Part shown: positions 6,112 through 10,206 of the stretch, in pieces
How positions within the stretch are numbered: position 1 is the first letter of the stretch
How the letters are laid out: every line of letters starts with the position of its first letter
Origin: JAGBWK01 sp964490275
GTDB taxonomy: Bacteria > Bacteroidota > Bacteroidia > Bacteroidales > Muribaculaceae
Assembly (NCBI GenBank): GCA_964490275.1
Contig: CAZBBL010000070.1
Coordinates: 1-10,206, forward strand
Length of the DNA: 10,206 nt
Direction: 5' to 3'
Translations under genes and position numbers: made by a program
Notes under the pieces: generated by a model
Told to the model about the DNA's origin: nothing
The model's input: only the letters and a program-made list of their open reading frames with translations
Database searches by the model: none

Positions 6112-8846
6112 ATATCGGGTTGGATGGAGTCTTTTAGAGGTAGAGAGGGGTTGGTGCGATGCCATTTGATGGTGCTGGCGCCATCTCCGGCATAGGGCTG
6201 TTTGATGGTGGTGATAAACTGCATGACGATGCTCATCAGGCGGTTGCGCGCGGCTTGGCAAGAGATGGCTTCGAATGGAAATCCGGCTACGATGACGGCG
6301 TTTTTGTCGTCATACCAGCCAATGGCGGCGCTCTTGCCCGATTCGGCATATTCCATTATGGTGATGGCTTTGCCACGGCCCGACGAGGATATGGCGTCGG
6401 GCGACTCTACGACGTAGGTGTCGCTGTTGGGGCGGTCGGCAAAGGCTATTTGGCAGCTGCCAAATTCGTTGGCCCAGAATGGGTGAATCCTTACGTTGCC
6501 GGTTGAGGTGGCAAAGGCGCTCTCGATGTCGATGCCGAGCACGTCGTTGGCGAAGCGGGCGTCAATTTCGGCTATGGAATCGTTGGAGTAGGGGTTTGAA
6601 AGCAGGTCGGAGGCTACATAGGCTCCGCTGATAAAGAGATTGCCGTGGCGGTTGATATGGTCGGTGAGCCGCTGTTGCAGGGCTGCGGGGAATGTTTTGA
6701 AACGGCCTTCGTCTGTGTCGGTGGCAGCGGCGGTTTGCATCTGTTTGCCAAGTATGAGGTCGACGATTGGTTGGGTGGCTATCGAGTCGTTGCAGTAGGC
6801 GCTCAAGCTTGAGGAGCAAAATGAGAATCCGGCGTTGGCGATGGCTTTGCCGTGGACGGCGACGAAGTCGAAGGTGTTGCCGGCGATGGGGGTGCCGTCG
6901 TAGTCGCTGTGGCTGGCTCCGAAGCCGGGGTCTACTACGTCGTCGACCCATTTGCTTGAGCGGTCGAAATTGTATTGTTGGCCGCTGTAGGCGATGTTGC
7001 GCACGTAGGGCACGCCATAATCTACTTCGTTGAGGAAGCCGGCTTGGCCGTCGTCGTCAAACCATTGTGGGGCGCCGACGCGGGTGAAGCCGTTGACGAT
7101 AAGCACTTCGGGATTGCGCCCCGGTTTGTAGCAGAGGGCGAGCACTTCGGAGGGGAAGGCTCGGCCACCGTCGTTGGCGGCGATGATGCGAAACGACGTC
7201 AGGCGATTGGGCTCGGCGTGGTATTCGATAGATGTGTCTGTGACGGTGCGATAGGGGATGAAGGCGCCGTCGTCGAGGCGGCGTTCGATGATGTAGGTTG
7301 TCGGTGTGGCTGTTGGCTCGAGGGGGTCGTCGGTGGCGCTCCAACTGAGGGTGTAGCAGCCCGAACCGTTGCTATGGATGGCAAAATTGCTTGCGGGGAG
7401 CGGTTGGACGACATAGCTGCGACGGTCGGCTGCGGCTAAGTAGCGGAGCACGCCTTTGTAGATGGCACGGGCGGCGTCGAAGCGAAATTGCGGGTCTTGG
7501 CCATAGCGCATATCGGCGATGTTTTGGTGGGAGAGCAGTTCGATAAGCGTGGCGGGCACTTGCGGTATGCGGGCTTCGGCATACTTGCGGTCGCGGAGTT
7601 TGCGCATGGTCCAATTGGGATTGTGGAGCTTGCGTAGGTCGTTGACTACGCTCGTGACGACGGCTTCGGTAAGTTCGCGGCAGGCTGAGCGTCGGCGTCC
7701 GTCGCCCAAGAGGTTGCCATCGTCGGTAGAATATATGCCGAGGGTGCCGACGGTGGTTGAGTCGTTGGTGGTGCCGGCGTCGGTGTGAAGTGCCAACGAA
7801 AGGTCGATGGGGATGTTGAGGCCCTTGGCGTTGGGGATGCGTCGGGAGCCTCCGGCGAGGTAGTTGACCCAGTTGGGGCGGCTGCGGAAGTCGTCGGCAT
7901 AGTCTTTGACGGTTTCGCTCGAGGCGTAGACTTCGGGGGGCATACCGGCAAATTGCAGCCAATAGCGTGCGCCCTCCATCCAACGCGGTTGACCGCTGAC
8001 GCTGTCGCCTCTGACGACGTTGCCCATGCCACCGCCGATGCGTACGGCGTCGGCTCCGACCATCTTGCCGGCATCGGCTTTGCCGACGAGGTTGCTGACT
8101 TCGACAATCGGCCGATCGGAACGGCCGGCGGCCAACGGAAATTCGCCCAGGCGTATCCATGTGCCGGCGCCCATGGTTTGGTTGACGGTGTATGTCTCGG
8201 TGCCTCGCATCGAGTTGACGCGGTAGGTGACTGCCGAGGCATTGTCGCCCGGTGGATAGCTTATGTAGATGCTATAGGTGGATTGGCGTGGTATGTCGGC
8301 GCTCCAGCTTGCTGTCGATTGGTCAGAGGCTCGTGTGACGGCTTTTACTGTGCGGGCCGAGCCTGTGAAGGGGTTGTCGTAGCCTTGCAGACGTGTCATC
8401 ATGACAAAGCCTACTGAGTCGACGTCGCTCCAGCGGTTGGTGCCTTGCTGCTCGCGGTAGCCCGGGGTGAGTGGCGACGAGGCGTCGACGATTACCTCTT
8501 CGGCGTTGAGGTCGCGTTCTCTGGGGAGCATGACGTAGGCTCCGGCATTTTCGAGCATTGGCGCCAGCAGGTCGATGACGTAGCTTGCCGAGTAGAGGTC
8601 TTCGATGGTTTGCAGCAGGTGGGCACGCTGCCAAAGCCAAGCGTCTTTCTCGTCGTTGTAGTAGAGGCCGTGGCTTTGCCAAAGGGCGATGTTGCGATTG
8701 TCGAGGCCAAGCGGAGCCGTGGCCGACAGCGGAGTGGCAACCGGCGACGATTGCGCTGCCGAGGCGGCTGTTGATGAGGCGAAGATGATGGCGTATATGG
8801 TAATCGCGGAGATAATCCGTGGTAGAAATCTTATGATTGGCTTCAT
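6108..8846 (-). CDS. Secreted multidomain N-acetylmuramoyl-L-alanine amidase (golvesin-like insert, Fn3, xanthan-lyase-like C-terminus)
   Basis: This 912-residue exported protein starts with a signal peptide (MKPIIRFLPR, hydrophobic 11-22, cleavage likely after ASA at 28-30). An Amidase_3 zinc fold can be traced in pieces: WQSHGLYY (56-63; His59), TIEDLY (80-85; Glu82), ENAGAYVMLPRERD (99-112), LALHTDAG (351-358; His354) and ATLIELLSHQN (432-442; Glu436). These fit the two His and one Glu zinc ligands plus the catalytic Glu. A roughly 110-residue golvesin-like beta domain (about 165-275, with ADIPRQSTYSIYISYPPG) is inserted between ligands two and three. An Fn3-like segment follows (about 485-575). 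The C-terminal region (about 578-885, starting PEVLIVNGFTRVGAPQWF) is of the type often named xanthan lyase in Bacteroides annotation. The role is peptide removal from glycan. It is first in the operon. ATGs at 8864 and 8885 are in frame, but 8846 gives the cleanest signal peptide. That annotation name does not imply xanthan as substrate. Confidence 0.88.
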   Translation of the reverse strand: MKPIIRFLPRIISAITIYAIIFASSTAASAAQSSPVATPLSATAPLGLDNRNIALWQSHGLYYNDEKDAWLWQRAHLLQTIEDLYSASYVIDLLAPMLENAGAYVMLPRERDLNAEEVIVDASSPLTPGYREQQGTNRWSDVDSVGFVMMTRLQGYDNPFTGSARTVKAVTRASDQSTASWSADIPRQSTYSIYISYPPGDNASAVTYRVNSMRGTETYTVNQTMGAGTWIRLGEFPLAAGRSDRPIVEVSNLVGKADAGKMVGADAVRIGGGMGNVVRGDSVSGQPRWMEGARYWLQFAGMPPEVYASSETVKDYADDFRSRPNWVNYLAGGSRRIPNAKGLNIPIDLSLALHTDAGTTNDSTTVGTLGIYSTDDGNLLGDGRRRSACRELTEAVVTSVVNDLRKLHNPNWTMRKLRDRKYAEARIPQVPATLIELLSHQNIADMRYGQDPQFRFDAARAIYKGVLRYLAAADRRSYVVQPLPASNFAIHSNGSGCYTLSWSATDDPLEPTATPTTYIIERRLDDGAFIPYRTVTDTSIEYHAEPNRLTSFRIIAANDGGRAFPSEVLALCYKPGRNPEVLIVNGFTRVGAPQWFDDDGQAGFLNEVDYGVPYVRNIAYSGQQYNFDRSSKWVDDVVDPGFGASHSDYDGTPIAGNTFDFVAVHGKAIANAGFSFCSSSLSAYCNDSIATQPIVDLILGKQMQTAAATDTDEGRFKTFPAALQQRLTDHINRHGNLFISGAYVASDLLSNPYSNDSIAEIDARFANDVLGIDIESAFATSTGNVRIHPFWANEFGSCQIAFADRPNSDTYVVESPDAISSSGRGKAITIMEYAESGKSAAIGWYDDKNAVIVAGFPFEAISCQAARNRLMSIVMQFITTIKQPYAGDGASTIKWHRTNPSLPLKDSIQPDI

Positions 8847-8851
8847 ACTGA

Positions 8852-8886
8852 CAAATTTAGCCATTTTCGCCGAACAACGTTCCAAA
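8852..8886 (-). promoter_or_regulatory. Candidate promoter of the peptidoglycan salvage operon
   Basis: On the minus strand TAAATTTG (8859-8852) is an exact match to the Bacteroidota -7 consensus TAnnTTTG. A TTTG at 8886-8883 lies 23 bp upstream, slightly far for the -33 element. Transcription would begin within a few bases of the ATG at 8846, giving a leaderless or near-leaderless message. If the true start codon were 8864 or 8885, this box would lie inside the gene and could not serve as its promoter. Confidence 0.45.
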
Positions 8887-8888
8887 TT

Positions 8889-8922
8889 TTTGTGAAATTT
8901 TGAATTGCTATCACTAACTTTG
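8889..8922 (+). promoter_or_regulatory. Candidate promoter of the acyltransferase gene
   Basis: TAACTTTG (8915-8922) matches the Bacteroidota -7 box TAnnTTTG, with TTTG (8889-8892) 22 bp upstream as a -33 candidate. Initiation would fall around 8926-8929, leaving a leader of about 30 bases before the ATG at 8958. The alternative GTG start at 8922 would overlap the -7 box, which argues against it. The operon and this gene are divergently transcribed, and their promoters sit back to back in about 70 bp. Confidence 0.5.
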
Positions 8923-8947
8923 TGGCATGTAGCCCGGTTGGGTTACA

Positions 8948-8959
8948 ATCTTGCAAGAT
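8948..8959. promoter_or_regulatory. 12 bp perfect palindrome at the acyltransferase start codon
   Basis: ATCTTGCAAGAT is a perfect dyad whose last two bases are the first two of the ATG at 8958. It lies downstream of the likely transcription start. It could be a repressor site or part of a weak RNA fold covering the start codon. It could also be chance, since a single 12 bp palindrome in 10 kb is not rare. Confidence 0.25.
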
Positions 8960-9992
8960 GCTCCTGTTTTTTAAGAACTATATTAAGGATACGTTTCTAC
9001 ATCCGCAGCCGACTGTCGGAGACAAGCCTCGTATCGAATTTGTAGATTTGGCAAAGGGGGTGTGCATACTGTTGGTGATTGCGTGGCATTGCAGCGCGTT
9101 TGCCGACGAGATACCCAATGTGAGCCGACTTATACGTATGCCGCTATATTTTGTCATCTCAGGGCTGTTTTATAAAGACTATGGTGGATGGCTATTGACG
9201 ATTGTCAAGAAGGTTAATCGGTTGATAATACCGTTTGTATTCTTCTTCTTGTTGAGTTATGCGTTTTTAGCTATCGGGCGCCGATTGGGGCTGATTGAGC
9301 ATAGCGACAGCGATATTACCGACCTGTTTTATCATCGCGACATCTACAATGTGGCGCTATGGTTTTTGCTCTGCTTGTTTAATATAAATGTGATATTCAC
9401 GCTGTTGCGACTGCTGTCTGTCAATGAGATATATTTGGCGGTGGTGTCGATAGCGTGTGGCGGAGTTGGCTATTGGCTGTCGGTGAGCGGTTTGTATTTG
9501 CCATTTTATGTTGATACGGCTCTGACGGCAATGCCGATGTTTTATTTCGGCCATCTGTTGTCGCGCACCAAGCTGCTCTATCCAAGTCGCCTTGATTGGT
9601 GGGGTATGCTCTGTGGGGCATTGATTTTGGTTGTCGTCTATATCGTCTACAACAGCTTGGAGTGTCGCGCATTTGTCTATTATCACAATAGACTGGAATG
9701 TAATTTCTTAGTGGCTGACCTGCTGTCGATTGCGGGTGTCTTCGGATTGCTGATGGTGTTGAAGCCGATAAAGTGGCTGCCGGTAGTTTCGATGATAGGG
9801 CGCTATTCGATAGTAGCGCTGTGTCTCCACAATATGCTGTTGGCGCTGATTAATGGATTTCTCAAGCCCATCAGCTGTGAAATGGCGTTTGTGCTGACCG
9901 TCGTAGCGTGCTGGGTGGCAGTACCGCTGTTTGTAAAATTCTTGCCGTGGTTTACAGCGCAAAAAGACCTCATCACGCCGCGTCGCAAGTGA
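8958..9992 (+). CDS. Acyltransferase family 3 membrane protein
   Basis: This 344-residue integral membrane protein has roughly ten hydrophobic segments. Its N-terminal region carries the acyltransferase-3 pattern: RIEFVDLAKGVCILLVIAWHC (25-45, conserved Arg25, Asp30 and probable catalytic His44) followed by RMPLYFVISGLFY (60-72). Near the C-terminus SIVALCLHNM lies in a further membrane segment. Enzymes of this family (OafA, WecH and others) move acetyl or other acyl groups onto sugars of O-antigen, exopolysaccharide, peptidoglycan or lipids. The acceptor here cannot be told. The start is taken at the ATG 8958 rather than the GTG at 8922, because the extra 12 residues are not family-like and the GTG overlaps a -7 promoter box. 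The gene is divergent from the salvage operon and appears monocistronic. By eye it uses more AT-rich codons than the operon, which may reflect its membrane composition. Confidence 0.88.
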   Translation: MLLFFKNYIKDTFLHPQPTVGDKPRIEFVDLAKGVCILLVIAWHCSAFADEIPNVSRLIRMPLYFVISGLFYKDYGGWLLTIVKKVNRLIIPFVFFFLLSYAFLAIGRRLGLIEHSDSDITDLFYHRDIYNVALWFLLCLFNINVIFTLLRLLSVNEIYLAVVSIACGGVGYWLSVSGLYLPFYVDTALTAMPMFYFGHLLSRTKLLYPSRLDWWGMLCGALILVVVYIVYNSLECRAFVYYHNRLECNFLVADLLSIAGVFGLLMVLKPIKWLPVVSMIGRYSIVALCLHNMLLALINGFLKPISCEMAFVLTVVACWVAVPLFVKFLPWFTAQKDLITPRRK

Positions 9993-10025
9993 GAGTGGCA
10001 GATCCTCAATGGTTTCCACCCACGT

Positions 10026-10127
10026 TGTAGGGGCGTGATTCATCGCGCCCGAGCGGAGCGTAAGCGACGCAATTGGCAATCATTTAGGCATTTGAGGGGA
10101 GCGGGCGAAATGAATTTCGCCCCTACA
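10026..10127. repeat. REP-like bimodule: two inverted palindromic units around a 50 bp centre
   Basis: Two 26 bp arms (10026-10051 and 10102-10127) are inverted copies, identical at 22 of 26 positions. Each starts with TGTAGGGGCG (read inward) and each is itself a hairpin: GGGCGTGA-TTCA-TCGCGCCC on the left and GGGCGAAA-TGAA-TTTCGCCC on the right. The centre (10052-10101) includes repeated GAGCG steps and a small GCGT/ACGC stem (10058-10070). The layout resembles REP/BIME elements that are dispersed in intergenic DNA and often moved by a TnpA-REP-type transposase encoded elsewhere. It lies 33 bp after the acyltransferase stop and may also shape or stabilise the 3' end of that message. There is no T-run, so it is not a standard terminator. 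Confidence 0.7.
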
Positions 10128-10149
10128 TTGATGGCGTAACCCCTTGAGG

Positions 10150-10206
10150 ATGAGAGTGCTTGAGCCGCTTTTTTATGGTAAGAATGTCAAGGTGCGATTG
10201 CTGTCG
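10150..10206 (+). CDS. Possible start of a further gene, cut by the right edge
   Basis: An open frame from the ATG at 10150 gives 19 codons to the edge, beginning MRVLEPLFYGKNVKV. The residue mix looks protein-like. TTGAGG just upstream is only a weak purine-rich stretch, and no TAnnTTTG box was found between 9993 and 10149. I do not recognise the protein from so few residues. An alternative frame with ATGs at 10175 and 10184 gives a Cys-rich start and looks less natural. Confidence 0.35.
   Translation, partial: MRVLEPLFYGKNVKVRLLS

Noticed and set aside
6112..6261. 50-residue N-terminal extension of the glycosyltransferase
   Set aside because: It is His/Arg/Pro-rich shadow sequence inside the amidase gene; the ATGA overlap at 6108-6111 and the GT-like strand LNIILPAS fit the later start.
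7372..8160. 262-codon open frame on the minus strand inside the amidase gene
   Set aside because: Arg/Pro-rich product with no domain pattern; it is a shadow of the amidase reading frame in C-rich DNA.
1..8846. G-rich plus strand as a sign of replication direction
   Set aside because: Sample lines such as 6001-6060 (27 G, 12 C by hand count) and 9421-9480 (23 G, 7 C) are G-rich on both gene orientations, but 9541-9600 (13 G, 17 C) is not; too little to separate codon bias from replication skew.
8922..8957. GTG start for the acyltransferase
   Set aside because: It overlaps the -7 promoter box and adds residues not seen in the family; the ATG at 8958 suits the promoter position.
10102..10127. 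Right palindromic arm as a rho-independent terminator
   Set aside because: The stem is strong, but no T-run follows on either strand, and the matching arm at 10026-10051 fits a repeat element better.

Overview
The window looks like chromosomal DNA of a Bacteroidota member, most likely a gut Bacteroidales of Muribaculaceae type. The phylum is fairly secure, because the gene set is typical of it and both candidate promoters have the Bacteroidota -7 form TAnnTTTG; Shine-Dalgarno sites are not evident. The family-level guess is inference from protein style and moderate-to-high GC.

Most of the window (about 1-8846, minus strand) is one tightly packed operon of six genes, read right to left. In transcription order they are: a secreted multidomain N-acetylmuramoyl-L-alanine amidase (6108-8846), a two-domain family 2 glycosyltransferase (4654-6111), a DUF4922 protein with a HIT/GalT-type HxHxQ motif (3776-4657), a SpoIID/LytB-domain protein (2512-3792), an AmpG-like MFS muropeptide permease (1190-2512), and a DUF1343/NamZ-type exo-muramidase with a signal peptide that runs off the left edge (1-1175). 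The junctions are ATGA (4 bp), ATGA (4 bp), a 17 bp overlap, TAATG (1 bp), and a 14 bp gap, so translational coupling is likely.

Together the genes suggest a peptidoglycan salvage pathway. The exported amidase strips peptides from glycan, the exported DUF1343 enzyme trims glycan ends, AmpG imports sugar products, and a SpoIID-type lytic enzyme cleaves denuded glycan. The DUF4922 protein and the glycosyltransferase have no obvious place in known salvage and are the most interesting members.

A short divergent control region (8847-8957) separates the operon from a plus-strand gene for a multi-spanning acyltransferase family 3 protein (8958-9992), which begins beside a 12 bp perfect palindrome. 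After it come about 157 non-coding bases holding a REP-like pair of nested palindromes (10026-10127). The arms differ only at positions that keep their hairpins paired. At the right edge the first 19 codons of another plus-strand gene may begin at 10150. No rRNA, tRNA, CRISPR array or transposase gene was seen.
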